NCBI RefSeq assembly: GCF_030378205.1
Contig: NZ_CP127385.1
Coordinates: forward strand, 7,046,001-7,110,000
Direction of reading: 5' to 3'
Length of the DNA stretch: 64,000 nucleotides
Origin: Bradyrhizobium sp. NP1
Lineage (GTDB): Bacteria; Pseudomonadota; Alphaproteobacteria; Rhizobiales; Xanthobacteraceae
In this document: piece after piece, positions 54,136-62,985 of the stretch
How the letters are laid out: each line of letters begins with the position of its first letter
How positions within the stretch are numbered: the first letter of the stretch is position 1
Program-made: the position numbers and the translations under genes
The notes under the pieces: generated by a model
What the model was told of the DNA's origin: nothing
Seen by the model: only the letters and a program-made list of their open reading frames with translations
The model's database searches: none

Positions 54136-54819
54136 TTATCCCTTCTGGAGCACGTCCACGGGAAAACTGTCGGCGTTCATCTGGCCATCGTAGTCGGTCC
54201 AGAAGCAATCCACCTGGTCGCCCTTGAGACCTTTGACTGTCATCAACGGACCTCCTGAACGCAGCCGAACAAGATCGCCGTTCCGGAACGCGGCCTGGTT
54301 CTGCGGAGCAGAGGCGGAAGAGGCCGGCGCCATTCCGACCGTTTTTGCGGAGCCGCCGTTGCTACCGACTATCGCCAAGCCCCGACCAGAACCGGTCTGT
54401 GGAGATGCGGCGCTGACAGGCGGATTTTGGGCTGCGCCAGGCGCTGTCGCGGGCACAGCGGCAGTGGAGCTGTTGGATGCCGCGGCCTGCGCAAGCGCAG
54501 CCGCTGCCACAGGCCAATAGCTATTGCGCAGGACGCCCGTTCCATAGCGGATGCCCGTTCCATAGCGAATACCCGTTCCATAGCCGGCTCCCACGGCATA
54601 GCCGACGGCACTTCGGGGAATGCCCGAGACATAACCTCCGCGAAGACCTGCGACGCGAGCCGCGCCGACGCCACCCGCGTGAACTGCGGCGAAACCGCCG
54701 GGGTGACCGGCTCCGACCCCGCCGCCATGTCCTCCGCCTCCGCGTGCCTGTGCACCGGTGACCAGAAGGCTGCCGCCAAGCGCCACACCCGCCAAGACCA
54801 TGATCGCTCGCCGTCTCAT
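54136..54819 (-). CDS. Secreted Gly-rich protein with C-terminal YodC-like (DUF2158) domain
   Basis: A 227-aa protein. ATG 54819 has an ideal AAGGAGAG site. A signal peptide (RAIMVLAGVALGGSLLVTGAQA) is followed by a Gly/His-rich region (RGGGGHGGGVGAGHPGG), then a run YGTGIRYGTGIRYGTG encoded by three 18-bp repeats, an Ala/Ser/Thr stretch, and a final ~50-residue domain FRNGDLVRLRSGGPLMTV..., CFWTDYDGQ resembling the small YodC/DUF2158 fold. This fusion of a secreted low-complexity arm with a domain usually found alone is unusual. Function unknown. Confidence 0.75.
   Translation of the reverse strand: MRRRAIMVLAGVALGGSLLVTGAQARGGGGHGGGVGAGHPGGFAAVHAGGVGAARVAGLRGGYVSGIPRSAVGYAVGAGYGTGIRYGTGIRYGTGVLRNSYWPVAAAALAQAAASNSSTAAVPATAPGAAQNPPVSAASPQTGSGRGLAIVGSNGGSAKTVGMAPASSASAPQNQAAFRNGDLVRLRSGGPLMTVKGLKGDQVDCFWTDYDGQMNADSFPVDVLQKG
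54535..54588. repeat. Three 18-bp tandem repeats inside the DUF2158-like gene
   Basis: Units at 54535, 54553 and 54571, near-identical (GCCCGTTCCATAGCGRAT, the last one diverged at its end), encoding the YGTGIR repeats on the minus strand. Confidence 0.85.
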
Positions 54820-55175
54820 GACACTCTCCTTTGCAACAGACGGAGGCATCCGTCGTGCGGACCTCGTCAAACGCCGGCTTGCCCGAAAAAGATCGATGCC
54901 GACGTTGCGTTCATTAAAAATGGGAACAGCTGGCGGTCGGCCCAACTAAATTCACGTTTAGGAAAGCGAACATGCTCCCGGCGGCGTTACCGTCGAGGTG
55001 TTTGTCAGCGGGGATTTTCGCGCGCGGTAAAGCGGATGTGAGCCCAGGACTATCAAGTGCCTGGGCTATCCAGCACCCGGACGCCCCGGCCCCCCGGCCT
55101 TACAACTGGTGTCTGGCAATAGACGATCACCCGCTTTCGCGGGTGATGATAGTGCGGACTACAGCAGCGGCATCC
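54820..55175. other. Intergenic region with hairpin
   Basis: 356 bp upstream of the DUF2158-like gene and downstream of the acylase gene. It includes the ATCACCCGC-TTTC-GCGGGTGAT hairpin at 55126-55147, a small palindrome family also seen at 62873-62892 (ATCCCCGC-GAAA-GCGGGGAT). No gene recognised. Confidence 0.55.
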
Positions 55176-57620
55176 TCACCGCGGCGTCAGGCCGATCGCT
55201 TCCGCGGTCGCCGCTTCCACCGCGGCGCGGCTATAGAGCAGCGGCACATACTGGCCTGTCGCCCAGAGCGGAGCGAGGTCGCGATAATGTCCGCTGAAGG
55301 GATCGCCGGACTGGCCCGGCGTGTTGATGGTGCGGCTGTTGTCCCAGGCGCCGACGTCGAGCACCATGCGGAATGAGGCGCCCGCGATGAGCTGGTAGTC
55401 TGATCGCCGGTAGGTCGCCGCCCGCGGCACGTTGGCGGCACCGCCGAACGCGAGCGGCCCAACGGACATCTGCGCCGCGGTCGCCTTGTCGGCGAGCGGC
55501 ATCAGCGCATGGTCGAACTTTGCAACATGCAGCCGGCCCCAGCGCCAGGCGCCTGAATCCGCCCCCAACTTTTCCGTCACGTCCGCGACCGCTTCGCCCA
55601 GGCTGTCGCGCAGGATGCGGTCGCGCGCGGCCAGCGGCTCCTCGCCAAGTCCCGCGTCGGGCTTTTCGAGATAGGCGACGACGGCGGAGATCGAGGCGGG
55701 GTCCGGCGCGATGATGTCGGCGGCCTTGGGCGCGGCGGCTTTGGCCAGCGCGAACCCGAGATGATTGGCGATCCAGACTTCGTAGACCGCGGCCGCGGCG
55801 CTGTCCGCCGCATCACGCGCATCCCAGGCCGTGAGCAGTGCCAGTCCCTTCTTCACATTGGCATCGTCTGACGACAGCGGCTTCAACAGCGCGACCAGCC
55901 GCTTCGCCAGCATGCCGGTGTCGTCGTTCTGCAAATCCATCGCGTCCGCCAGCGAGAACTTGTCGTTGGCCTTCAGCACCTCGACGATGCGCTGCCAGCG
56001 CGCGGCGTCCGACCATTCGAAGCCGACCTTGCGCTCGGCGACGGGATAACCCTCCGGCAGATTCATCTGGTTGGCAGTGGCGAAAAAGCCCTCGCGCGGG
56101 CGATAGACCTTCGGCAGCTCGTCGAGGGTGAGAAAGCCGTTCCACTCGTAACGGCCGTCGCCCGGCACCGGCATCAACCCGTCATAGCCTGTGCGGCGCG
56201 GAGTCTTGCCGGCGGCGACCCAGCCGATATTGCCGCTGGTGTCGGCATAGACCTGGTTCTCGGACGGCGCGCCCCAGCGCTGCATGGCGCCGAGGAATCC
56301 GTTCCAGTCCTTCGCCGTCATGTAGTCGGAGGAGCCGAAATAGGCCGAGGTGCCCGGCTCGAACCACACCGAGCGCACCGCGAACGCCCGCTTGCCCGCC
56401 TCGTCGACATAGACGACGGGCCCGTGGCGGGTGAACTTCAGCTCGAGATCGCGGTCGGCCTCGCCCTTCACCTTCTCCGTCTCATGCACGATGCGCATGG
56501 ATTCCCAGCCATCGCGGTAACGGTACTGGTTCGGATCGGCGGGATTGAGCTCGTAGACGTAGAGGTCTTCCTGGTCGACGTTGAAGATCGTGAGGCCGAA
56601 GGCGATGGTGTCGTTGTGGCCGATCGAGATGCCGGGCAGCGCCGGCTCGCCGGCGCCGATCACGGAAATGCCCGGAGCGTTGAGGCCGACGATGTAGCGC
56701 AGCGACGGCACCGAATGCTCGCGATGCGGATCATTGGCGAGCAGCGGCCGCCCGGTCGCGGTGCGTGACGGCGCCACCACCCAGTTGTTGGAGCCGATGG
56801 TGTCGCGCTGCGCATCGGCCTCGGCGAGGAATTTATCCGGATCATACTCCAGCGCCGCCCTGCGCTCGGCCGCGCTTTTCGCAAAGGCCACCGGACGTGT
56901 GGCCAGATCATAAGGCGCCAGCACCTGCTTCGGGATGCTGCAGGGATCGAGCCCTTCGGGGACCTTCGTGGTCCACGGCGGCTCGAGCTTGACGCGCAGC
57001 CGGTCCGCTTCCAACCCCGCGGCGCAGGCGACCAGCGCGCGCTTCACCTCGGAGGCGACATTGCGCGTCAGCCCATGGCTGCGAATCCGCACCACGTCCT
57101 CGGCCGACCAGAGGTCCGGCGTGGTGCCGGCGATCCGAAACTCGATCGGCAGCGGGCGCGAGCCCGCCTGCACGTCGGCGACATAGGCGTTGACCCCGGC
57201 GACGAAGGCTTCCGCGTAGGTCTTCGCCTTCGGTCCGTAGGCCGCCCACTCCGCCTTCATGTCGCCGCGGTAGAGAAACAGCCGCAGCGCCTTGTCCTGC
57301 TCGACATAGGCGGCGCCGAAATCCTTCGCCAGCAGGCCAAGGCCGCGCTTGCGCCAGAGGTCGATCTGCCAGAGCCGGTCGCGCGCGGCGTTGAAGCCTT
57401 GCAGGAAGAACAGGTCGTGCTCGTTGCCGGCATAGATGTGTGGGATGCCCCAGACGTCGATGAGGATCTGCGCCGGCGCGTTGAGCCCGGCGACGCTGGT
57501 TGTCGACTGGCGCGCGGCGGCGAGCGGATTTTCCTTCTCGCGCGCGGTGGCCTGCGAAGCGGCCAGCGCGGCCAGCACCGCGGCGCCGATCAGGGTCTTG
57601 AGGGCGACAGTCTTTTTCAT
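55176..57620 (-). CDS. Penicillin acylase family protein (Ntn hydrolase)
   Basis: Secreted Ntn-hydrolase of 814 aa. A signal peptide (KTLIGAAVLAALAASQATA) leads to the alpha-chain region (GIPHIYAGNEHDLFFLQGFN, LWRKRGLGLL). After a spacer the beta-chain would begin at Ser277 in TIGSNNWVV, the autocatalytic N-terminal nucleophile; the oxyanion-type NQMNLPEGYP segment follows. Relatives hydrolyse penicillins, acyl-homoserine lactones or peptides; the sequence does not decide which. It stands alone, with no AHL gene nearby. Confidence 0.94.
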   Translation of the reverse strand: MKKTVALKTLIGAAVLAALAASQATAREKENPLAAARQSTTSVAGLNAPAQILIDVWGIPHIYAGNEHDLFFLQGFNAARDRLWQIDLWRKRGLGLLAKDFGAAYVEQDKALRLFLYRGDMKAEWAAYGPKAKTYAEAFVAGVNAYVADVQAGSRPLPIEFRIAGTTPDLWSAEDVVRIRSHGLTRNVASEVKRALVACAAGLEADRLRVKLEPPWTTKVPEGLDPCSIPKQVLAPYDLATRPVAFAKSAAERRAALEYDPDKFLAEADAQRDTIGSNNWVVAPSRTATGRPLLANDPHREHSVPSLRYIVGLNAPGISVIGAGEPALPGISIGHNDTIAFGLTIFNVDQEDLYVYELNPADPNQYRYRDGWESMRIVHETEKVKGEADRDLELKFTRHGPVVYVDEAGKRAFAVRSVWFEPGTSAYFGSSDYMTAKDWNGFLGAMQRWGAPSENQVYADTSGNIGWVAAGKTPRRTGYDGLMPVPGDGRYEWNGFLTLDELPKVYRPREGFFATANQMNLPEGYPVAERKVGFEWSDAARWQRIVEVLKANDKFSLADAMDLQNDDTGMLAKRLVALLKPLSSDDANVKKGLALLTAWDARDAADSAAAAVYEVWIANHLGFALAKAAAPKAADIIAPDPASISAVVAYLEKPDAGLGEEPLAARDRILRDSLGEAVADVTEKLGADSGAWRWGRLHVAKFDHALMPLADKATAAQMSVGPLAFGGAANVPRAATYRRSDYQLIAGASFRMVLDVGAWDNSRTINTPGQSGDPFSGHYRDLAPLWATGQYVPLLYSRAAVEAATAEAIGLTPR

Positions 57621-57649
57621 CTTGTTTTCTCCCTGTTTCTTGTCTTCTT

Positions 57650-57684
57650 AGAGCGGGATAGCTTCAGGATCGCTATCCCGCTCT
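57650..57684. repeat. Palindrome upstream of acylase gene
   Basis: AGAGCGGGATAGC / GCTATCCCGCTCT, exact 13-bp arms, 9-base loop, followed by AGG TTTTTG. On the plus strand it looks like a terminator, but no plus-strand gene ends here, so it is probably a dispersed palindrome. Confidence 0.6.
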
Positions 57685-57696
57685 AGGTTTTTGTTT

Positions 57697-57745
57697 GAGC
57701 ATGATCTTTTCGGAAAACCGCTGCACACTTTTCCGGATCATGCTC
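57697..57745. repeat. Dispersed palindromic repeat, GAGCATGATC family, copy 2
   Basis: GAGCATGATC / GATCATGCTC perfect ends, with TTTTCGGAAAACCGCTGCACA, then CTTTTCCG inside. Nearly the exact reverse complement of the left half of the copy at 32528. It ends with CTAG, the same tetramer targeted by the IS481 in the other copy. Confidence 0.8.
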
Positions 57746-57894
57746 TAGCCCCGATGATCGTGGGGTGCCGAGCCGACCTTACATGCCTCCGCTGCCGCGC
57801 CAAAGGCCTTGTAAGACGCATGCGCACACCTTTAGATTGATCCACGAGGCCATTTCGCGGGTGAAGTCGAGTGCAGGTCCGTAACGCCGGGATC

Positions 57895-58998
57895 ATGAGG
57901 GCAGCGCTGGTTGCGCTGGTGCTGGCGTCGGCGCCGCATCCGGCCCGGGCGCAAAGCGGGCAGGACTGGCGACAATGCAGCGCGAGCGACGCCGATCACC
58001 TTGCCATTCCCGCCTGCACCCGCCTGATCGAGTCGGGTCGCCTCGGCGAGCGCGACCTTGCCATCGTCTATTCGACCCGCGGAGCCGCGCATTGGCGGCA
58101 GCGCGATTTCAATGCCGCCATCGCCGACGAGAACGAGGCGATCAGGATCAATCCGAACCTCGCCGGGGCCTATGCGACGCGCGGCGCCGCCCATGGCATC
58201 AAGGAGGAGGACGATCAGGCCATCGCCGACGAAACAAAGGCGATCGACATCGATCCGAACCTCGCAACGGCCTACAGCAACCGGGGCACCACCCGCGCGC
58301 ACAAGAACGACCTTGGCGGCGCGCTCGCCGATACGACCAGGGCGGTCGAGATCGACCCGAACTATGCCTTGGGCTTCATCGCGCGCGGAGATGTCTATCA
58401 GGCGATGCATGAGCCGGGCCGCGCCTTCGCCGATTACAGCCGGGCGACCCAGATCGAGCCCAGAGGCGGCTTCGACGGCTACCGGATTCGCGGCATGGCG
58501 TTCGTGCTGAAGAACGACTTCCGCCATGCCATCGCCGACTTCAGCCGCTGGATCGAGATCGATCCGGATTCTGCCTATGCCTATGCCCTCCGCGCCGAGA
58601 CGTATTTGCGCAATGTCGACGTCGAGCGCGGGCTTGCCGACACCAGCACCGCCCTCGAGATCAATCCCGGATCGGTCGATGCTCATCGCATCCGCGGCCA
58701 CATCTTCGCATTCAAGAACGATTTCGATCGTGCCATCGCGCACTTCAACGTCTGGATCGAGAACGAGCCGAGGAACGCCCGCGCCTACGAAGCCCGCGGC
58801 AGGGCCAACCTGGCCAAGCAGCATTATGACCGCGCGATCGACGACTTCACCAAGGAGATTGAGATCGAGCCCGAAAACGCCGATGCCTATCGCTCCCGCA
58901 GCCTTGCCCATGCCGAGAAGCACGACAGGGACGCTGCGCTGAACGACTACAGCCGCGCGATCGAGCTGACGAGGCGGCAGGTTCGCAAGCCGCAGTGA
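57895..58998 (+). CDS. Secreted TPR-repeat protein
   Basis: A 367-aa protein: a signal peptide (RAALVALVLASAPHPARA), then about nine TPR motifs (AIADENEAIRINPNLAGAYA, AIADETKAIDIDPNLATAYS, AIADFSRWIEIDPDSAYAYA). Likely periplasmic scaffold; partners unknown. The GTG at 57871 is an alternative start eight codons earlier. It converges on glpK. Confidence 0.9.
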   Translation: MRAALVALVLASAPHPARAQSGQDWRQCSASDADHLAIPACTRLIESGRLGERDLAIVYSTRGAAHWRQRDFNAAIADENEAIRINPNLAGAYATRGAAHGIKEEDDQAIADETKAIDIDPNLATAYSNRGTTRAHKNDLGGALADTTRAVEIDPNYALGFIARGDVYQAMHEPGRAFADYSRATQIEPRGGFDGYRIRGMAFVLKNDFRHAIADFSRWIEIDPDSAYAYALRAETYLRNVDVERGLADTSTALEINPGSVDAHRIRGHIFAFKNDFDRAIAHFNVWIENEPRNARAYEARGRANLAKQHYDRAIDDFTKEIEIEPENADAYRSRSLAHAEKHDRDAALNDYSRAIELTRRQVRKPQ

Positions 58999-59013
58999 GC
59001 GAGCAGCAATGGG

Positions 59014-59049
59014 GACGAGGGCGGCTACCCTTTAGCCTTCCCCCTCGTC
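59014..59049. terminator. Possible convergent terminator between TPR gene and glpK
   Basis: GACGAGGG and CCCTCGTC are exact inverted arms across the 33-bp gap; the right arm overlaps the glpK end. No strong T-run, so the call is tentative. Confidence 0.3.
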
Positions 59050-60537
59050 GCTGGCGAGCACGCCCTTCACGGCACGCGCCCAACCTTTCAGCTTGCGTTC
59101 GCGCGTGGCGGCGCTCATCGCCGGCTTGAAGCGGTGCTCGAGCCGCCAGTTGTCGGCGAATTTCTGCGGCTCCGGATAGACATCAGCGGCAAGCCCGGCG
59201 AGATAGGCCGCGCCCAGCGCCGTGGTCTCCTGGATCATCGGGCGATCGACCGGCGCGTTGAGGAGATCGGCGAGCCGTTGCATGGTCCAGTCGGACGCCG
59301 TCATGCCGCCGTCGACGCGCAGCACGATGTTGGCGGCCTTCGCCTCCGGCCAGTCGGCGCGCATCGCCTCCCAGAGATCCGACGTCTGGTAGCAGACGCT
59401 TTCCAGCGCCGCATGGGCAAGCTCCGCAGGTCCCGTGTTGCGGGTGAGCCCGAACAGCGCGCCGCGCACCCGCGGATTCCAGTAGGGCGCGCCCAGGCCG
59501 ACGAAGGCCGGCACCAGATAGACCGACTGCATCGAGTCCGACTTGTCGGCGAGCGGCCCGGTCTCGGCCGCCTGCCTGATGATCCCCAGGCCGTCGCGCA
59601 GCCACTGCACCGCCGAGCCCGCGACGAAGATCGAGCCTTCGAGCGCATAGGTGCGCTTGCCCGCAAGCTGATAGGCAATCGTGGTGAGCAGCTTGTTGTT
59701 CGAGACGACCGGCGTCGAGCCGGTGTTGAGCAGCGCAAAGCAGCCGGTGCCGTAGGTCGACTTGATCATGCCCGGCGAGAAGCAGGCCTGGCCGATGGTC
59801 GCGGCCTGCTGGTCGCCGGCGATGCCCGATACGGCGATCGCGCCGCCGAACAGATCCGGCGTGGTCTCGCCGAATTTCGCGGAGGAATCCTTCACCTCAG
59901 GGAGCATCGAGCGCGGCACGCGCAACAGCTTCAGGAGATCGTCGTCCCAGTCGCCGCTATGGATGTTGAACAGAAGCGTGCGCGAGGCATTCGTCGCATC
60001 GGTGGCGTGGACGCGGCCGGCGGTGAGCCGCCACAACAGGTAGCAATCGACCGTGCCGAACAAGAGCTCGCCGGCTTCCGCGCGCTTGCGCGCGCCCGGC
60101 ACGTGGTCGAGAATCCACGCCACCTTGGTGCCCGAGAAATAGGGATCGATGATCAGCCCGGTCTTCTGCGTGATCGCGGGCTCATGGCCGCCGGCCTTCA
60201 GCTTGGCGCAGATGTCGGCGGTGCGGCGGTCCTGCCAGACGATGGCGCGGTGCACCGCCTGCCCGGTGGCGCGGTCCCACACCACCGTGGTCTCGCGCTG
60301 GTTGGTGATGCCGATCGCGGCGACGTCCCTGGCCGAGAGGCCGGCCTTCTTCAGCGCCTCGCGGCAGGTCGCGATCGTCGAGGTCCAGATGTCCTCCGGC
60401 TCGTGCTCGACCCAGCCGGAAGCCGGGAAATGCTGCGGGAATTCGGCCTGCGCCACCGCCGCGATCGAGATGTCGCTGCGGAAGATGATGGCGCGCGAGG
60501 AGGTGGTGCCCTGGTCGATGGCGAGAACGAAGGACAT
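59032..60537 (-). CDS. glpK: Glycerol kinase GlpK
   Basis: FGGY-family kinase phosphorylating glycerol to sn-glycerol-3-phosphate, 501 aa. Features: [20 protein letters not shown] (phosphate 1), [53 protein letters not shown] and [20 protein letters not shown] (adenosine site). ATG 60537 has GAGAAG 6 bases upstream and gives the canonical start; a longer frame to 60582 is poor sequence. Neighbours include no glpF or glpD. Confidence 0.97.
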   Translation of the reverse strand: MSFVLAIDQGTTSSRAIIFRSDISIAAVAQAEFPQHFPASGWVEHEPEDIWTSTIATCREALKKAGLSARDVAAIGITNQRETTVVWDRATGQAVHRAIVWQDRRTADICAKLKAGGHEPAITQKTGLIIDPYFSGTKVAWILDHVPGARKRAEAGELLFGTVDCYLLWRLTAGRVHATDATNASRTLLFNIHSGDWDDDLLKLLRVPRSMLPEVKDSSAKFGETTPDLFGGAIAVSGIAGDQQAATIGQACFSPGMIKSTYGTGCFALLNTGSTPVVSNNKLLTTIAYQLAGKRTYALEGSIFVAGSAVQWLRDGLGIIRQAAETGPLADKSDSMQSVYLVPAFVGLGAPYWNPRVRGALFGLTRNTGPAELAHAALESVCYQTSDLWEAMRADWPEAKAANIVLRVDGGMTASDWTMQRLADLLNAPVDRPMIQETTALGAAYLAGLAADVYPEPQKFADNWRLEHRFKPAMSAATRERKLKGWARAVKGVLASDEGEG

Positions 60538-60629
60538 GGGTTGCTTCTCGGCGTTTTCCGAACGGTCTTGTGTTGGGGTCAAGGACAGCGGATTGCAGGG
60601 ATGAGGTCAAGGCATGCGGTTATGGCTGT

Positions 60630-60775
60630 TCACCTCTCCCCGCCTGCGGGGAGAGGTCGGATCGCATTGCAAGATGCGATCCGGGTGAGGGGGTACAGCT
60701 CAAGCACCTCGCACCGAGCTTGCGATGAGACACCCCTCACCCCAACCCTCTCCCGCAAGTGCGGGGAGAGGGAGT
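60630..60775. repeat. CACCTCTCCCCGC palindromic repeat, copy 2
   Basis: TCACCTCTCCCCGCCTGCGG...GGATCGCATTGCAAGATGCGATCC...CTCTCCCGCAAGTGCGGGGAG. Shares ends and modules with copy 1 at 49387-49544. It fills the glpK-SDR gap. Confidence 0.8.
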
Positions 60776-60783
60776 GGAGAGAG

Positions 60784-61557
60784 CTACACCGCCGCCGTCG
60801 TCACACCGCCGTCGATGACGATGGTCTGGCCGGTCATGAAGGTCGAGGCGTCGGAGGCGAGATAGGCGACCGCGCCCGCGATCTCGTGCGGCTCGCCGAT
60901 GCGGCGCAGCGGCGTGGTGGCGCAGCGGCGCTTCAGCCGCTCCTCGTCCTCCCACAGCGCGCGCGCAAAATCGGTCTTCACCAGGCCCGGCGCCACACAG
61001 TTGACCCGCACGCCCTTCGGCCCCCACTCGCCGGCAAGGCTGCGGCACAGCGCGAAATCCGCCGCCTTCGAAATCCCGTAGGCGCCGATCACCGTCGACC
61101 CGCGAAGCCCGCCGATCGAGGAGATGATGACGACGGAGCCCTTGCCGCGCGCGGCCATCTGCGGGATCGCGCCCGCGCAAAGCCAGACATTGCTCTTCAC
61201 GTTGGAGCCCATGATCTTGTCAAAGGCCTCGTCGGTGATGTCGAGCAGCGGACCGTAATAGGGATTTACGGCCGCATTGCAGACCAGAATATCGATCTTG
61301 CCGTAATGCTTCGTGGCGCCCGCGATCAGCGCCTCGACCTCGTCGCGGCGCGAGATGTTGCAGGGGATGACGTGGGCGTCGCCGCCGGCCTTCGTTATGC
61401 CATCGGCGACCTCCTGGCAGGCGTCCGCCTTGCGCGAGGAGATCACCACCCTGGCGCCCAGTTTTGCCAGCAACTCGGCCGAGGCACGGCCGATGCCGCG
61501 GCTCGATCCGGTGATCACGGCGACCTGGCCTGTGAGATCGAATGGGGTGCCTTGCAT
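60784..61557 (-). CDS. Short-chain dehydrogenase/reductase
   Basis: Classical SDR of 257 aa. The cofactor motif TGSSRGIG (residues 17-24), NAA at 94-96, and the catalytic Ser147, Tyr160, Lys164 (ISSIGG; AYGISKAAD) are intact. Its position just after two acyl-CoA dehydrogenases and on the same strand suggests fatty-acyl or related CoA metabolism, with NAD(H) or NADP(H). Substrate undetermined. Confidence 0.93.
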   Translation of the reverse strand: MQGTPFDLTGQVAVITGSSRGIGRASAELLAKLGARVVISSRKADACQEVADGITKAGGDAHVIPCNISRRDEVEALIAGATKHYGKIDILVCNAAVNPYYGPLLDITDEAFDKIMGSNVKSNVWLCAGAIPQMAARGKGSVVIISSIGGLRGSTVIGAYGISKAADFALCRSLAGEWGPKGVRVNCVAPGLVKTDFARALWEDEERLKRRCATTPLRRIGEPHEIAGAVAYLASDASTFMTGQTIVIDGGVTTAAV

Positions 61558-61582
61558 GCTTGGCCTCCTTGCAAAGAATCGT

Positions 61583-61654
61583 CATGCGCGGGCTCGACCC
61601 GCGCATCCATCTTTTTCAAAACTGATGGATTGCCGGGTCAAGCCCGGCAATGAC
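61583..61654. repeat. Palindromic repeat between SDR and acyl-CoA dehydrogenase
   Basis: GTCATGCGCGGG with CCCGCGCATCCATC, then GATGGATTGCCGGGTCAAGCCCGGCAATGAC: nested inverted arms (CATCC/GGATG; GTCAT/ATGAC), a typical dispersed repeat of these genomes. Confidence 0.65.
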
Positions 61655-61663
61655 GAATATGAA

Positions 61664-62806
61664 CTACACCAGGCCGCCGGCCTCGCTGACGCGGCGCAAG
61701 TGGTAATCCGTATCACCAAAAGTGTTCTCGATCATGGTCAGCCGCTTGAAGTAGTGGCCGATCTTGGCCTCCATGGTCATGCCGATGCCGCCATGGAGCT
61801 GGATCGCCTGCTGGCCGACATATTTGGCCGACTTGCCGATCTGCACCTTGGCCGCGGCGACGGCCCTGGCCCGCTCCTTGGCGTCGTCGAAGTCGGCGGC
61901 CATGGTCGCAAACATCGACATCGAGCGCGCCTGCTCCAGCGCCACGAACATGTCGGCGGCGCGATGCTGCAGGCTCTGGAAGGTGCCGATCGCAACGCCA
62001 AACTGCTTGCGGGTCTTCAGGTACTCGACGGTGGTCTTGAGCGATTCATCCATCGCGCCGACCGCCTCCGAGCACAGCGCAACCCGCGCCTCGTCCACCA
62101 CGCGCTCGATCAGCGGCAGGCCGTTCTGGGGATCGCCGATCACCGCGTCGGCGCCGACCTCGACGCCGGTGAGCGAGATGTCGGCCGCGTGCAGGCCATC
62201 CTGGGTTGGATAGGTCTTCTTCGCGACACCCTTGGCGTTCGCCGGCACCAGGAAAACGCCGATGCCGGTCCTGTCGCGCTGGCCGCCGGCAGTGCGCGCG
62301 GTGACGATCAGCGTGTCGGCGTTCTCGCCGTTGATGACGACGAACTTGTCGCCGTCGATGACCCAGCCGTCGCCCTTTTTCTTGGCCGAGGTCGAGACGT
62401 CGTGCAGGTCGTAGCGCGAGTTCTTCTCGAGCTGCGCGAAGGCAAAGGTCTTGCTGCCGTCGATGATGGCGGGGATGTACGCTTCCTTCTGCGCCGCCGA
62501 GCCGCCGTGGCGCAGGAAGCCGCCGCCGATCACGACCGTCGCCAGATAAGGCTCCAGCACCAGCGCCTTGCCCAGCGCCTCCATCACGATCGCGGTCTCG
62601 ACCGCGCCGGCGCCGAAGCCGCCATCGGCTTCCGCAAAGGGAAGACCGAGCAGGCCCTGCTCGGCGAGCTTGCCCCAGACGGCTTTGCTCCAGCCGCCCT
62701 TCTCCTTCATGTACTTCTTGCGCTGCTCGAAATCGTAAGAATCGGTCAACAGCCCGTCGACGCTATCTTTGAGAAGGCGCTGCTCCTCGGACAAATCGAA
62801 ATCCAT
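61664..62806 (-). CDS. Acyl-CoA dehydrogenase
   Basis: FAD-dependent acyl-CoA dehydrogenase, 380 aa. Features: a helical N-terminal domain (FDLSEEQRLLKDSVDGLLTD), the beta-domain segment KKGDGWVIDGDKFVVINGEN, and C-terminal QAIQLHGGIGMTMEAKIGHY with the conserved GGIG. The substrate class (steroid, fatty acid, branched chain) is unclear. A partner dehydrogenase lies 180 bp upstream on the same strand, a pattern seen in heteromeric acyl-CoA dehydrogenases. Confidence 0.93.
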   Translation of the reverse strand: MDFDLSEEQRLLKDSVDGLLTDSYDFEQRKKYMKEKGGWSKAVWGKLAEQGLLGLPFAEADGGFGAGAVETAIVMEALGKALVLEPYLATVVIGGGFLRHGGSAAQKEAYIPAIIDGSKTFAFAQLEKNSRYDLHDVSTSAKKKGDGWVIDGDKFVVINGENADTLIVTARTAGGQRDRTGIGVFLVPANAKGVAKKTYPTQDGLHAADISLTGVEVGADAVIGDPQNGLPLIERVVDEARVALCSEAVGAMDESLKTTVEYLKTRKQFGVAIGTFQSLQHRAADMFVALEQARSMSMFATMAADFDDAKERARAVAAAKVQIGKSAKYVGQQAIQLHGGIGMTMEAKIGHYFKRLTMIENTFGDTDYHLRRVSEAGGLV

Positions 62807-62872
62807 GTTACTGCTCTCTCCAAAATCAGCGCGGGCCCTACTCGCCGCGGCTTTCCCCTGTTCCTTGCCGTC

Positions 62873-62892
62873 ATCCCCGCGAAAGCGGGGAT
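62873..62892. repeat. Short palindrome between acyl-CoA dehydrogenase genes
   Basis: ATCCCCGC-GAAA-GCGGGGAT hairpin, same design as 55126-55147. The 180-bp gap also has CCCCCGCCCGAAGCGGGGGG at ~62945-62965. Confidence 0.55.
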
Positions 62893-62985
62893 CCAGTACC
62901 CACAGGCGATCATTGTTCCCAGGACCGCTGCGGCGTACCGGGTCCCCCGCCCGAAGCGGGGGGCGACGCCCGCGTTTGCCGTGAC

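Noticed and set aside
59134..61653. An 839-codon plus-strand frame over glpK and the SDR
   Set aside because: It runs through two well-supported minus-strand genes and a repeat.
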